Shown: positions 15,023 to 24,626, counted from the stretch's first letter. The stretch is 64,000 bases of DNA from Tautonia rosea (GCF_012958305.1 NZ_JABBYO010000008.1:188001-252000); one strand, 5' to 3'. Notes: generated from the letters alone by a model not told the origin. A program made the numbers and translations.

Positions 15023-16300
15023 ATGAGCCACCGAAACCCCGCCTTCCCCGACCACGATCCGGCCCACCCCCACCGCTCCCCCGGCCCTCAAACCGAGCAG
15101 GGCAAGCGCCGCAGCCGCCACAACGCCCGACGCCACGGCCTGACCGCCGCACTGCCCGACAGCGCCGCCGAGGCCGCGCTCATGCAAGACTTCGCCGATC
15201 GCTGGACGAAGCAGCTCGGCGCCGACACCGAGGCCGAGGAGGCCCTCATCCGATCCTCGGCCCTCGCCTACGCCCGCCTCGAACGCTGCCGGAAGGTCGA
15301 GGAGGCCGCCCTGCGCACCGCCTCGCGCGACGCCCTCTCCCGATGGGAAAAGAAACAGCAACACACCGTCCGACGCCTGGCGCAGAACCTCTCCAAAGAC
15401 CCGAGGAACACCGTGATCGACCTGGAGGAAACCTCCTTCGGCTGCGATTGGCTCATCCGCCACTGGGTCCGGCTCGACGCGAAGCTGGAACAGGGGATCG
15501 CCTGGGACCGCGACGACATGAGCCGCGCCTTGCTCCTGCTCGGCAACCATCCGCAGACGCCCGGCCCCGACGCCGACCCCGACCTCCGCGCCGTCTGGCA
15601 CCTCGTCCGCGTCTGCTCCGGAGCCCCCGGTGCCCCCCTGCCCGGTCAGCCGACCGACCCCGTCCCCGCGCGCCTCGACCTCCGCGCCCGGATCGCCCGG
15701 GAACTCGACCGCCTCGAAACCCTCCGCGACGACCGCTGGCACGACCTCGACCGCCAGGAAGCCGACGCCGTCGCCCAGCTCGCCCTCATCGACACCAGCA
15801 AGGACGGCCAGCTCCGCCAGCGCTACCGCCGCGAGGCTTTCTCCGAGATGATTCGGGGCATCAATCAGGTCATGCGCCTCCGCGTCGAACGGAGCAAGGA
15901 CCAGGACCGCCAGTGGCACCAGGCCCACCCCCACGTCTCTCGCAAACGATTCCCCGGCACCCCCTCCACCGGCTCCGGCTTCCCGAACCGGGCCCCCACT
16001 CCAAACACGCCGCCCCCCTGCTCCTCCCGCGCCGACGACCCGCAACGCCCTCAGCCCTCCCCCACGATCGATTCCCGAAACGAACCGCCCCCGACGACCG
16101 CCGAACCTTCGACCGACCGCCTCAATCCCCTGAAACGAAACGACTTACAACCCAACCACCCCAACGACGCCTCTCCCGATCCCAGGCGCACCGAGCCGCA
16201 CCGGTCCACTCCTTCGACCGGCTCAGCCAACCGTCACTCTCCCGATTCGCCCCTCGATCCCGCCCCGCTCCCGGGTGATCACGACCCCCAACGCTCCTGA
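15023..16300 (+). CDS. Arg/Ala-rich protein of unknown function with a RRSRHNARRHG motif
   Basis: A 425-aa protein with strong codon bias and high GC. Near the N-terminus is KRRSRHNARRHGLTAALP, a motif I associate with a lineage-specific planctomycete protein found in many copies. The middle is helical and charged (EALIRSSALAYARLERCRKV, FSEMIRGINQVMRLRVERS). The last 120 residues are Pro/Ser/Thr-rich and look disordered. The Met at 15023 is chosen over upstream codons because the residues before it look non-coding and the RRSRHN motif then falls near the start. Function unknown; a DNA- or RNA-binding role is conceivable from the basic N-terminus but unproven. Confidence 0.7.
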   Translation: MSHRNPAFPDHDPAHPHRSPGPQTEQGKRRSRHNARRHGLTAALPDSAAEAALMQDFADRWTKQLGADTEAEEALIRSSALAYARLERCRKVEEAALRTASRDALSRWEKKQQHTVRRLAQNLSKDPRNTVIDLEETSFGCDWLIRHWVRLDAKLEQGIAWDRDDMSRALLLLGNHPQTPGPDADPDLRAVWHLVRVCSGAPGAPLPGQPTDPVPARLDLRARIARELDRLETLRDDRWHDLDRQEADAVAQLALIDTSKDGQLRQRYRREAFSEMIRGINQVMRLRVERSKDQDRQWHQAHPHVSRKRFPGTPSTGSGFPNRAPTPNTPPPCSSRADDPQRPQPSPTIDSRNEPPPTTAEPSTDRLNPLKRNDLQPNHPNDASPDPRRTEPHRSTPSTGSANRHSPDSPLDPAPLPGDHDPQRS

Positions 16301-16668
16301 GTTCCCCTCACCCTCGCGCTCCCTGGCCGCCCGCCTTCGCGAGGTTCGCCCAGTGTCCGCCCGTTCCTGCTCTTTTCCAATCCGTCATCTCGCCCCAAGC
16401 CACGATCTTTTCCCAACTTGCGCCGTCTTCCGGCCAATCGCGCCGGGAGGTGCGATTTGCGTCAATTTCTCAACATCGCCGTCGAATCAGTCGGTATCCA
16501 ACCTGCATCATTGCGCCATAAGATAGAACCAGCACCCTGCTCATTGCGACTCTCTCAAGGTCGAACCCCGAGCCGCCACCCTCGGCCGGGTCGAACCAAA
16601 AAGCGGGTCGGCCCGCGGAGCGATTCCCCGAGGAGGCGAAGCCCCTCATTCTCAGGAGGCGGAACACC
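16301..16668. other. Gene-free stretch
   Basis: I see no gene. It presumably contains the promoter of the exported protein at 16669. Confidence 0.45.
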
Positions 16669-17250
16669 ATGAGACGCATCATTGCCACGCTCGGCGCGAC
16701 CGGACTGCTCACGGCCTTCCTGCTGCTCGCCCCCGCTCCCGAGGCGAAGGGCCAGGGGGCGATCGGCTTCCAGCCGGTCATCACGCCGTTTGCCGACGGG
16801 GTCTTCCTCAACGCCACGCCGGTCGTCTCGGCCGATCGCCGCTACGTCCGGCTCGGCGGCATCAACGCCTCGTTCCAGTCGCTCCGAGGGGTCCAGCCCT
16901 TCACCTTCACCGCCGGAGGCGTGTCCGGCGGTGGCATCGGCGGCGGCTTCGGGGGATTCGGCGGCGTCGGGAACGTCGGCGGCCTGGGGGCCGTCAGCAG
17001 CTTCGGCAACGTCGGCGTCGTGCCGGGCCTCGGCCTGGCCGGGCCGGTCGGGGCCTACGGTTGGCCAGGGTTCTACGGCGGGTATCCGTATGGCTACGGC
17101 TATCCCTACACCGTCAGCGGCATCCCCGCCGGACCGCTCTACACCGGCCCCATGTGGATGCCCCCGCAAACCTTCAACGCCCTCGCCCCCACCGGACTCT
17201 CGATCATGAACTCGGTCGCCCCCGGCAGCTGGCGCTTCGGCGGCTGGTGA
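16669..17250 (+). CDS. Exported Gly-rich protein with a short secretin-like motif
   Basis: A 193-aa protein with a signal peptide (LGATGLLTAFLLLAPAPEA-KG). The first mature segment, FLNATPVVSADRRYVRL, looks like the start of the C-terminal strand region of a type II/III secretin as seen in planctomycete proteins. The rest is Gly/Tyr-rich (GGGIGGGFGGFGGVGNVGG, GYPYGYGYPYTV) and low-complexity. GGAGGCGG precedes the ATG at 16669. A whole secretin is not present, so this is probably a surface protein that borrowed or kept only this motif. Confidence 0.75.
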   Translation: MRRIIATLGATGLLTAFLLLAPAPEAKGQGAIGFQPVITPFADGVFLNATPVVSADRRYVRLGGINASFQSLRGVQPFTFTAGGVSGGGIGGGFGGFGGVGNVGGLGAVSSFGNVGVVPGLGLAGPVGAYGWPGFYGGYPYGYGYPYTVSGIPAGPLYTGPMWMPPQTFNALAPTGLSIMNSVAPGSWRFGGW

Positions 17251-17266
17251 GCCGGGCAGCAATCCC

Positions 17267-18061
17267 TCAAGACGCGCCCCGGCCCGCGACGATCGCCTCC
17301 AGATCGACCGGGCCGGCCTGCAGCATCGGCACCACGTATCGCTTCAAAAACGGCGGCATGTCCACCGCAAGGTGCCCCCCCAGATAGCCCACCTTCGCCA
17401 TCGACGGCCGCCATCGGATCTGATGAACCTTGGCGTATAAGCTGATCCGATCAGCCTGAGCTTCCGAGCCCGGCCTCTGGAACCCGACCAGCCCCGCTCC
17501 CACGCCTCGGACCCGGTCAATCGTCCCAAATGCCCAGGTTCCCGCTCCGAGCAGAGCGAAATCGAGTGGGGAAATGAACACGATCATCTCACGACGCACG
17601 CCCCGCAAGGCCCCCGTCAGGTCGTAGCCCGGCGAGACGGCCGGGGCCAGCAGAACCACCCGCTCGACGCTCCCCTCCGGCAGCCCCTCGAGCGCCTGAA
17701 GGACCACCCCAGCCCCCCCCGACTTGCCCACCAGGAAGACCGGGTCTTCGGGGTGCCGAGCGAGGAACACCCGGACCTGCTCGGCCATCCGGTTCGCGTG
17801 ATGGGCCACGTTGGCCGATCGGGTCAGGTCCGCCAGCCATCGCCCGACCCCGTGCCCCCACCGCACCGTGCGGACCTCCAGCGGCAGCCCGCACCGAGGA
17901 ACCAGTCTCCCCAGGCTCCCCGCGCACAGGTCGAGGCCGCCGATGCCGTCGGCCACCAGCACCAGGCCCCGAGGATCGGTCACGAGGTCCGTCTGAGCGT
18001 CGTTCAGGTCCGAAGAAGGGCCGGAGCTAAAGGGCAGATCGCTTCTGTTCATGCGGGCCAT
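17267..18061 (-). CDS. Alpha/beta-hydrolase-fold protein
   Basis: A 264-aa protein with the strand-turn-helix VFLVGKSGGAGVVLQAL, a G-x-S-x-G nucleophile elbow, after a start strand GLVLVADGIGGLDLCAG. C-terminal strands end with GYLGGHLAVDMPPFLKRY, which offers the catalytic His. A signal peptide is not evident. Substrate unknown. The start is uncertain: ATG at 18061 or 18052, with no strong ribosome-binding site. It converges on the exported Gly-rich gene (16-bp gap at the ends) and diverges from the ceramidase-like gene at 18345. Confidence 0.75.
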   Translation of the reverse strand: MARMNRSDLPFSSGPSSDLNDAQTDLVTDPRGLVLVADGIGGLDLCAGSLGRLVPRCGLPLEVRTVRWGHGVGRWLADLTRSANVAHHANRMAEQVRVFLARHPEDPVFLVGKSGGAGVVLQALEGLPEGSVERVVLLAPAVSPGYDLTGALRGVRREMIVFISPLDFALLGAGTWAFGTIDRVRGVGAGLVGFQRPGSEAQADRISLYAKVHQIRWRPSMAKVGYLGGHLAVDMPPFLKRYVVPMLQAGPVDLEAIVAGRGAS

Positions 18062-18344
18062 TGTGCGAGGATCAGCCCCCAATCGGCAAGCCCTCCACCG
18101 GCCCGTCCTTCCCGATCCCCCTTGGCCCCTCCCTTTGACTCGTCACGGAACCCTTGGCTGCATGATCGCTCCCCGGTACCATCGGCCCCATCACCAATCC
18201 CGATTGCAACCGGGTCGGGGGCCATTCCGCCTCCCCAAGGACCTCGGTCAGTCTCGATGCGATCCCGAAGACCCCCTTGAGGAAGCCCCGCGGCCCCTCT
18301 CTCCTGAGCGGATCAACCCCTCCACCTTTCGGAGCCTCTCGACC

Positions 18345-19676
18345 ATGATTCGGCTGCGACCCCGAACCCCGATGCATCCCCTGGGCATTTCGATCGCCTC
18401 GGCCTGGCTCGGTCTGGCCATGCTCCTGGCCACCAACCCCAACGCCCGAGCCGACGAGCTTCAGGCCGGCGCCGCCATGCGGGTCATCACCCCCGACCCC
18501 TTGCTCCCCGTCTCCGGAGGCATGGGCCTCCCCGAGCCGGCCACCGAGAAGCGCGGCGAGATCACCGCCCGAGCCCTCGTCTTCCGCAAGGGGGAGACCT
18601 CGCTGGCAATCGTCTCGCTCGACCTGCTCGGCTTCCCCTCGGTCCTCTGCGACCGGGTCCGGGCGAAGGTCGATCGCATCCCGCCCGAGAACATCCTGAT
18701 CGGCGTCACCCACACCCATAGCGCCCCGGATTGCTACGCCTTTCCCGACGGCCAGGGGGGGCACACCGCCAACCTCGATTACCTCGACTTCGTCTGCAAC
18801 CAGGCCGCCGAGGCCGTCAACGACGCGATCGACCAGCTCCAGCCCGCCCGGCTCCGCGTCGCCACCGGCGAGGCCGCCGAACGCATCGCCTTCAATTATT
18901 ACGCCCCCGCCCTCTACGACCGACGCATGAGCGTTCTCCAGGCCGTAGATTCCAACGGAGCCGCGATCGGGACCCTGGTGAATTACGCCGTCCACCCCGA
19001 GGTCCTCGGCAATGGCCTGGGTATCCTCAGCCCCGACCTGATCGGCCCCTTCTGCGATCGGGTCGAGGCGACCGTCGGCGGCCTGGCCCTGTTCATGAAC
19101 GGCGCCCAGGGGGGGATGGTCACGGCCGACAACCGCGACATGGACGCCAAGGGCGACCCCCTCGCGGCCCGATGGCCCGGCATCCAGACCTGGGACGAGT
19201 GCATCCGGATCGGCCACCTGATGGCCGACGAGGCCCTCCGCATCCTCGCCGACGCCCCCGAGCAGGCCGACCCGATCCTCGAATGCCTCGCCGAGGACGT
19301 CACCTTCCCGGTCGAGTCCGACGACCTCTGGAACGTCGTCCTGTACTCCCCTCTGAACTACCCCCGAAACGAGGCCGACCGCTCCGTCACCACCCAGGTC
19401 AACCTGGTGAACCTCGGCAACGCCCAGATCCTCACCATCCCCGGCGAGGCCATGCCCAACGTCGGCTTTTATCTGAAACGCAAGATGCGAGGCGATCATA
19501 ACCTGGTGTTCGGCCTGACCAACGACGCCTTCGGCTACATCCTTGCCCGGGTCGATTTCAACAGCTTCCCGCGCTACAACTACGTCTCCCGCGTCTCCCT
19601 CGGCGAGATGACCGGCGAGATCCTGATGGAGGCCGCCCTCGACCTCGTCGAGCGCCATTCCCCGAACCAGCCCTGA
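18345..19676 (+). CDS. Exported neutral ceramidase-like protein
   Basis: A 443-aa protein with a signal peptide (ISIASAWLGLAMLLATNPNA-RA). It then has the layout of the N-terminal domain of neutral/alkaline ceramidases: LQAGAAMRVITP, the zinc-site block GVTHTHSAPD, FMNGAQGGMV and LVNYAVHPEVLG. In this family the enzyme hydrolyses N-acyl-sphingosine or related amides with zinc, but planctomycete members are mostly uncharacterised. GGAG precedes the ATG at 18345. It ends at FNSFPRYNYVSRVSLGEM. The C-terminal immunoglobulin-like domain of true ceramidases is absent. Confidence 0.85.
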   Translation: MIRLRPRTPMHPLGISIASAWLGLAMLLATNPNARADELQAGAAMRVITPDPLLPVSGGMGLPEPATEKRGEITARALVFRKGETSLAIVSLDLLGFPSVLCDRVRAKVDRIPPENILIGVTHTHSAPDCYAFPDGQGGHTANLDYLDFVCNQAAEAVNDAIDQLQPARLRVATGEAAERIAFNYYAPALYDRRMSVLQAVDSNGAAIGTLVNYAVHPEVLGNGLGILSPDLIGPFCDRVEATVGGLALFMNGAQGGMVTADNRDMDAKGDPLAARWPGIQTWDECIRIGHLMADEALRILADAPEQADPILECLAEDVTFPVESDDLWNVVLYSPLNYPRNEADRSVTTQVNLVNLGNAQILTIPGEAMPNVGFYLKRKMRGDHNLVFGLTNDAFGYILARVDFNSFPRYNYVSRVSLGEMTGEILMEAALDLVERHSPNQP

Positions 19677-19741
19677 GCCAAGACAAAATGGCGAATCAGA
19701 GCGTGATTACCTTTTCACTCTAATACCTGGCCTGCGGGCGA

Positions 19742-20443
19742 TCACTCGTGAACGTGGCCGCCCGCTCTGGCCGTCGGCCCACCTTTGCCCATCAGCCGGT
19801 GGATCATGTGCTTCCTCCGGCGATCGGAGGGCAACTCGATCGAACCGGACCGGAAGACGAGCCCCCCCACCGTGGCATTGCGGAGGTACGAATCGGCCTC
19901 GATCGTGCCTGACTCCCAGACGAAATGCCCGGTGGCGGTGTCTCGGGCGAAGAGGGCCAGGCGGGTCACCCCGAACTGATCGGTCCGGGTCGCCAGGGCC
20001 GCCTCTCCCATCGCCATCGGCGGCACGAACGGCAAGGCTCCCATCACATTGTTCGCAGGGATGCCCAGGATCATCGAGTTCGAATTCGTCCCGTAGACCC
20101 CCGCCGCCGCCTCGACGACCACCTCGGCCTTCTCCGGGTCATCGACCAAGATCACCCCCTGCCGGGCCATCGCTTCGCGGAGCCGGTAGACCATCCAGTT
20201 CTTATCCGGACCGCCGAGCAGGGCGTCATCCAGCTTGACCGGCGTGGCTGCGAACTGCGAGAAGTCAATCGCCCCGATCGCCTGGTCCCAGGCCTCCGTG
20301 AGCAAGAGCTGCTCGGTCGCCGACCTCGGCGTATCGGTCACCCGGATCGACCCGCAGCCCGACCCCGCGCCGACCAGCAACGCCACGGCCCCGACTGCCA
20401 TCCTGGCCGTCCGTCCGATCTCGATCCGGTCGGACCTCCCCAT
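19742..20443 (-). CDS. Lipoprotein, DUF6655-like
   Basis: A 233-aa protein whose N-terminus carries a hydrophobic stretch and a lipobox-type Cys (GAVALLVGAGSGCGSIRV). It continues DTPRSATEQLLLTEAWDQAI, then a body with FSQFAATPVKLDD and VVVEAAAGVYGT. This matches my memory of the DUF6655 family of planctomycete lipoproteins; the role is unknown. GGAG lies 10 bases upstream of the ATG at 20443; the longer ORF to 20584 reads into junk. It lies next to the O-methyltransferase on the same strand, 260 bp downstream. Confidence 0.75.
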   Translation of the reverse strand: MGRSDRIEIGRTARMAVGAVALLVGAGSGCGSIRVTDTPRSATEQLLLTEAWDQAIGAIDFSQFAATPVKLDDALLGGPDKNWMVYRLREAMARQGVILVDDPEKAEVVVEAAAGVYGTNSNSMILGIPANNVMGALPFVPPMAMGEAALATRTDQFGVTRLALFARDTATGHFVWESGTIEADSYLRNATVGGLVFRSGSIELPSDRRRKHMIHRLMGKGGPTARAGGHVHE

Positions 20444-20707
20444 CCCTTGGCCGCTCCTTCTCCCGCGTCGCTCCGATCCACCACGAACCGACTCAACCCT
20501 TCCGGGCCACCTCTCCCTCTTCTTCGGAACAACCCGACCCTCCTCGCCAGTCCATTGCCTCCTTCGCCGGTTCCCGAGCCTCATGGCACCACCTCAGAAA
20601 TACTTCGGGGGTTTCCGGGTGACCTGACAACCGGGGCGCTCTAGGGTGAATTTGCAGGAGGCTGACTCCAAGAGGCGGGAGCCCCTGGCGTGGCGAGCGA
20701 CGGCGGC

Positions 20708-21421
20708 TTACCGCTTCTTCAGGGTCAGACCCATCCCGGCACCGTCCATCAGGAGAAACGAGGTGTCGAGGTTCGGGTCGGAGGTGATCGCCTCCAGGTA
20801 GCGGGGGTTGGGGGTCGGGCGTCGCATGTTGTGGGCGAGAATCAGGCCGCCGGGACGAACCCGAGGGAGCAACTCGCGGAGGTAGGCGTCATAGCCTTCC
20901 TTCTCGGCGTCGAGGAACAGCAGGTCGATCGGTTCGGTCAGCTTTGGGGCCTCGACGTGAGCATCTCCCTCGTGAATGGTGATCAGATCCGCCACGCCTG
21001 CCTTGCGAAAGTTCTCGCGGGCCACGGCGAGGCGGTCGGGGTCGATGTCGAAGGTGTGCAGCCGGCCGCCCGTCTTGCGCAGGGCGAGCGAGAACCAGAG
21101 GCCCGACTCGCCGGTCGAGGTCCCGAGCTCGACGACATGCTGGGCGTTGATGGCCTCGGTGAGCTGCCGGAGCAATCGGCCGTCGTCGTCCGAGACGTTG
21201 GCAAAGCGCTGGCCTTCGCGGGCCTGGGCAATCGCGTCGAGGATGCGGGCCTCGCCGTCATCCTTCGGCAGGGTTTCGGCGGTGGGAAGGTCCTGAACAG
21301 TCACGGTGCGGGCCTCGGCTCGGCGTTCGAAGGGGTGGACGTGCAACGTAGCGGCCTGCCCCAGAATGAAGGCAAGCAGTCCCAAGATCGCAATGATCGT
21401 CACGGTTCGTTGTGTCGGCAT
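20708..21421 (-). CDS. O-methyltransferase with an N-terminal membrane anchor
   Basis: A 237-aa class I SAM-dependent methyltransferase of the O-methyltransferase (caffeoyl-CoA-like) type. Motif I is VVELGTSTGESGLWFSLAL, followed by TFDIDPDRLAVARENF, DLLFLDAEKEGYDAYL and RPGGLILAHN. An N-terminal hydrophobic span, TIIAILGLLAFILGQAAT, precedes about 30 linker residues, so it is likely tethered or exported. Substrate unknown. GGGAG precedes the ATG at 21421. The SGNH hydrolase gene lies upstream on the same strand with a 102-bp gap and may be in the same unit. Confidence 0.82.
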   Translation of the reverse strand: MPTQRTVTIIAILGLLAFILGQAATLHVHPFERRAEARTVTVQDLPTAETLPKDDGEARILDAIAQAREGQRFANVSDDDGRLLRQLTEAINAQHVVELGTSTGESGLWFSLALRKTGGRLHTFDIDPDRLAVARENFRKAGVADLITIHEGDAHVEAPKLTEPIDLLFLDAEKEGYDAYLRELLPRVRPGGLILAHNMRRPTPNPRYLEAITSDPNLDTSFLLMDGAGMGLTLKKR

Positions 21422-21523
21422 GCGGGGTTCTCCCAATCGGTTGCGATCACCCAGGGCAGGCTCGAAGGCGAGGTGGTCCACAAGCGCCTCGCCCGTCGAG
21501 GGATGAGCGCTGACTGGCCCGGC

Positions 21524-22249
21524 TCAGGGCTGGCGGGCCTTCAAGGCCTCCTCGATCACGTCGGCCACGCGGTTGCCGAGCAGGTCGGAACCCTCGTCGG
21601 TGAAGTGGACATTGCCGGGCCGGATGGCGACGTCCTCGAACTTCGGGTCGATGAAGGCGTGCAGATCGTTGACGGCGATGCCGTGCCGCTCGGCGACCTC
21701 TCGGGCGACCTCGTTGTATTGCAGCTCGTCGCCGGCCTCGCGCTGAGGCTCGCCGGGAGGCACCGGGGTGGTCGTGGCGAAGATGACCGTCGCGCCGGTC
21801 TCCTTCAGGCGGGTGAAGATGGTGTCGAGGTTGTTCCGGTAGTCGTCGATCGCAACCTGATGGCGGCCGAGATCGGGCGAGGTGTTCTTGCCGTCCTCAT
21901 CGACGAACTTCAAGTCATGCAGGCCGAAGTTGACGTGGATCACGTCCCAGGGCTTCTCGCCGAGCCAGGCGTCGAGCCGTTCGAGTCCTCGGATCGTCGG
22001 GCCGCAGTTCTCGCCGGGGCGGTGGACGTTGGCCACGCCGGTCAGGGCCTCGCGGACGTCGAGCGTGTAGCCGATCGAGATCGAGTCGCCGAGGAGCAAG
22101 ACCCGAGGCAATCCCGGCTCGTCCTCAATCTGGACATACGCCGGGTTCTGGTTCCGGGTCTGGGTCTGGGTCTGGGCCTGAGTAAGCCCCGCGAGGGGAG
22201 TCGAGGCGAGCAGGATCAAGGAGACGGCGACGGCAGGCAGGAATCTCAT
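21524..22249 (-). CDS. Secreted SGNH/GDSL hydrolase
   Basis: A 241-aa exported hydrolase. A signal peptide (FLPAVAVSLILLASTPLAG) is followed by a small QTQTQTQTRNQN repeat. Block I is LLLGDSISIGY (the nucleophile Ser), block III VIHVNFGLHDL, and block V NVHFTDEG (catalytic His). Members of this branch cleave esters, often acetyl groups on glycans; the exact substrate is unknown. The ATG at 22249 is followed by MRFLPAV. It lies downstream of DUF1559 on the same strand. Confidence 0.85.
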   Translation of the reverse strand: MRFLPAVAVSLILLASTPLAGLTQAQTQTQTRNQNPAYVQIEDEPGLPRVLLLGDSISIGYTLDVREALTGVANVHRPGENCGPTIRGLERLDAWLGEKPWDVIHVNFGLHDLKFVDEDGKNTSPDLGRHQVAIDDYRNNLDTIFTRLKETGATVIFATTTPVPPGEPQREAGDELQYNEVAREVAERHGIAVNDLHAFIDPKFEDVAIRPGNVHFTDEGSDLLGNRVADVIEEALKARQP

Positions 22250-22390
22250 GGCGAGGGCTCCCGGAAGACGCGAAGACGACGCCCCCGAAGACCAGGGGCG
22301 ATCGGCTTATCGTCGCCGTCGAGCACTCCGTCGTCCAGCCCTTCGTGGCAAGGCGGGCAAGCCGGGCGAGGCCGCCCGGCGGCCTCGAGA

Positions 22391-23293
22391 TTATTCGTAA
22401 TCTTCGGCCGAGAGGGTTTCGCCGCCGGCTCGGGTCATCAGGGCGATGAGCACGTCCGGCCGAACCGTTTCGCGAAGCGAGCTGACGCTGCCGTCGGCCT
22501 TGCAGAAGTTCACCATGCCGGGATGCTGGCTTTCCCAGTAGGGGATGCGGCGGCCGGAGATGCTGTTCGGCGCGTTGAAGCGGCGGTCGGCGGTGGTCCG
22601 GACGCAGCAGTTCGTCGCGTCGGGCCAGGTGCCGATGAGGCTCTCGCCGATGAGCAGGGTCTGCGAGGTCCCATCGCTGATTCCGGAGATGTTGATCCGA
22701 GAGTTGCGGAAGGTCACGCCATTGTCGTAATGGAAGCAATCCGGGTTCGTCACGTCGTTGCAGTCGGTCATGCCGGCAGCCATGTTGCCGCGATAGTCGG
22801 ACGGGCCGATCTGCAAGGTCGCGGTCTGACCGTCGGGGTCGATCTGGGTCACGTCGATCGGCAAGGCCTGACGGTGCGACGGGCAGACGAAGACCGACAG
22901 CGAGTTGCGGATCGCCGTCCGGTTGTCGAAGGCGTAGGGGGAGACGTCGAAGTTGATGTCGTCGTACAGGTTGCGGGCCTCAAGGAACGGGAACAGGCCG
23001 ATCAGGCCGTTCCACATGTACGGACTGGCCCCTCTCGGCACGCAGTTCGGGTCGTTCGCCTCGTTGCAGAACCAGCCCGAGGGGAAACTGCCGAACGCGT
23101 CGTGATAGCCCTGGGCCGCCAGGCCGATCTGTTTCAGGTTGTTCTTGCACTGGGTCCGGTTGGCCGCCTCTCGCGCCGACTGCACGGCCGGCATGATCAA
23201 CGCCACCAGCACGCCGATGATCGCAATGACCACCAGCAGCTCAATCAGGGTAAAGCCGCGACGCCATCGAGACGGGTGCACGAGCGTTCGCAT
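22391..23293 (-). CDS. DUF1559 type IV pilin-like protein 1
   Basis: A 300-aa protein with a prepilin-type N-terminus, RRGFTLIELLVVIAIIGVL (cleaved before F after a G), then MPAVQSAREAANRTQCKNNL. The DUF1559 domain that follows has SDYRGNMAAG and ISDGTSQTLLIGES, and ends with MVNFCKADGSVSSL. Planctomycetes carry dozens of these; they are thought to form extracellular pseudopilin-like fibres, but their roles are mostly unknown. The ATG at 23293 begins MRTLVHPSRW. Longer upstream ORFs are shadows. Confidence 0.92.
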   Translation of the reverse strand: MRTLVHPSRWRRGFTLIELLVVIAIIGVLVALIMPAVQSAREAANRTQCKNNLKQIGLAAQGYHDAFGSFPSGWFCNEANDPNCVPRGASPYMWNGLIGLFPFLEARNLYDDINFDVSPYAFDNRTAIRNSLSVFVCPSHRQALPIDVTQIDPDGQTATLQIGPSDYRGNMAAGMTDCNDVTNPDCFHYDNGVTFRNSRINISGISDGTSQTLLIGESLIGTWPDATNCCVRTTADRRFNAPNSISGRRIPYWESQHPGMVNFCKADGSVSSLRETVRPDVLIALMTRAGGETLSAEDYE

Positions 23294-23693
23294 GAGAAGG
23301 ACTCTCAGAGAGAAAAGAAGAGGGGGTGTCCAATCCGGACGTCTCTCAGAAATTTTAGGCGACCGGGTGCGTGCAATCAATGCAATCACCAACGGGCGGC
23401 CATCCTCGCAGCCATCGCGGCCCATCAGCAACCATACGCCATGCTCCCCTCGGCTCGAACCCCAGATCCGTGGGCAGGCCGCAAGAACCAGGCGACCGGA
23501 CTCGCCGTCGAGCCCTCGGTCTCGTCTTGGATCGCACACGCTCGGAACGCGGCGATGGTACTCCAGAATCCCTCTGTTGACCCCCTTTCGGCTCGGGGGC
23601 TTTGGGAGTTGGACGCGAAACCACGCCGGCTGGAGTGGCGTGCCGTGCCCCAGCCAGGCGTGTTTCGAGGCGATGAGCCACGATCCGATGCGA
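23294..23693. other. Gene-free stretch
   Basis: Upstream of the DUF1559 gene and downstream of the Pro/Ala/Glu-repeat gene. The long frames here are antisense shadows. I see no convincing gene. Confidence 0.4.
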
Positions 23694-24626
23694 TCAGTTC
23701 GGCTCGTCGGCCTTCGGCTCCTCGGCCGGAGCGGGCTCGTCGGCCGGGGCGGGTTCCTCAACCTTCGGTTCCTCCGCCGGAGCGGGTTCCTCAACCTTCG
23801 GTTCCTCCGCCGGGGCGGGGTCGGCCGGGGCAGGTTCCTCGGGCTTGGGCTCGTCGGCCGGGGCGGGGTCGGCCGGGGCAGGTTCGTCGGGCTTCGGTTC
23901 CTCGGCAGGAGCCGGTTCGGGCTTCGGTTCCTCGGCAGGAGCCGGCTCCTCGGGCTTCGGTTCCTCGGCCGGGGTAGGTTCGGCCGGGGCCGGCTCGGCG
24001 GGGGCAGGTTCGACCGGCGCGGGTTCCTCGGTGGGCTCAGCCGGGGTCTCGGCCGGGGCCGAGGCGGCGCTGCGAGCGGCATCGAGGTACGGGCGAAGGG
24101 CCTCGGCACGCTGATCGAAGAATTCCTTGAGCCCTTCGCTCGGCTGGCGAATGCGGATGTTCGCCTGGGCCGTCAGGCCTTCGGGGGGCTCGGCGAAGCC
24201 GGTGAAGTAGGCGGCGAAGGCCTCGGGGTTGACCAGACCGACCTGAGTCTCAGGCTTCCCCTGGGCGGCTTCGAGGTCGGTCTTGTCGGTCGCCTTACCG
24301 AGCACCAGGATGTCGAGAATCGGCGGCGGGTCGAGGTTCGTCTGAACCAGTCCGGCCTGCTCGGCAGCGACGATCAGCTCGGCGACTGCCTTCAGAGCGG
24401 CATCGCGCTTCGCGGCGACCTCGGGGGGCAATTCGCCGGGACTGGTCGCCACGGGGGCGGCTGGGGCCTCAGCCGGCGTCTCGGCGGCAGTCTCCTGGGC
24501 TTCCGGGGCCTCCGACGCGGCAGGGGGAGAGGCCGGCTCCTCATCCTGGGCCATGACCGACCGGACCGCGACCGGGCCGAGCAGCAGCAGGCCCATCGAC
24601 AACAGGACCGTCAAAGAACGGCGCAC
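23694..24626 (-). CDS. Exported protein with a long Pro/Ala/Glu repeat tail
   Basis: A 310-aa protein. The GTG at 24626 is chosen because AAGGAG lies just upstream and it leads straight into a signal peptide (VLLSMGLLLLGPVAVRSVMA-QD). A folded domain spans about residues 60-185 (EVAAKRDAALKAVAELIVAA, ANIRIRQPSEGLKEFFDQ). The last 120 residues are repeats of the type EEPAPAEEPKP(E/D), ending ADEPN. Such acidic Pro/Ala tails often span a cell wall or mediate interactions. No homologous function recognised. It is downstream of thiD on the same strand. Confidence 0.8.
   Translation of the reverse strand: MRRSLTVLLSMGLLLLGPVAVRSVMAQDEEPASPPAASEAPEAQETAAETPAEAPAAPVATSPGELPPEVAAKRDAALKAVAELIVAAEQAGLVQTNLDPPPILDILVLGKATDKTDLEAAQGKPETQVGLVNPEAFAAYFTGFAEPPEGLTAQANIRIRQPSEGLKEFFDQRAEALRPYLDAARSAASAPAETPAEPTEEPAPVEPAPAEPAPAEPTPAEEPKPEEPAPAEEPKPEPAPAEEPKPDEPAPADPAPADEPKPEEPAPADPAPAEEPKVEEPAPAEEPKVEEPAPADEPAPAEEPKADEPN

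Noticed and set aside
14432-16045. 537-aa minus-strand open frame
   Set aside because: Antisense of the plus-strand gene at 15023 and joined artificially to the true start region at 14484; Gly/Ala-rich with no motif.
18072-19658. 528-aa minus-strand open frame
   Set aside because: Antisense of the ceramidase-like gene; Gly/Val/Asp-rich translation without motifs.
20690-23977. 1095-aa plus-strand open frame
   Set aside because: It runs antisense through the methyltransferase, SGNH hydrolase and DUF1559 genes, which have motifs, signal peptides and ribosome-binding sites. High GC leaves the opposite frame open.
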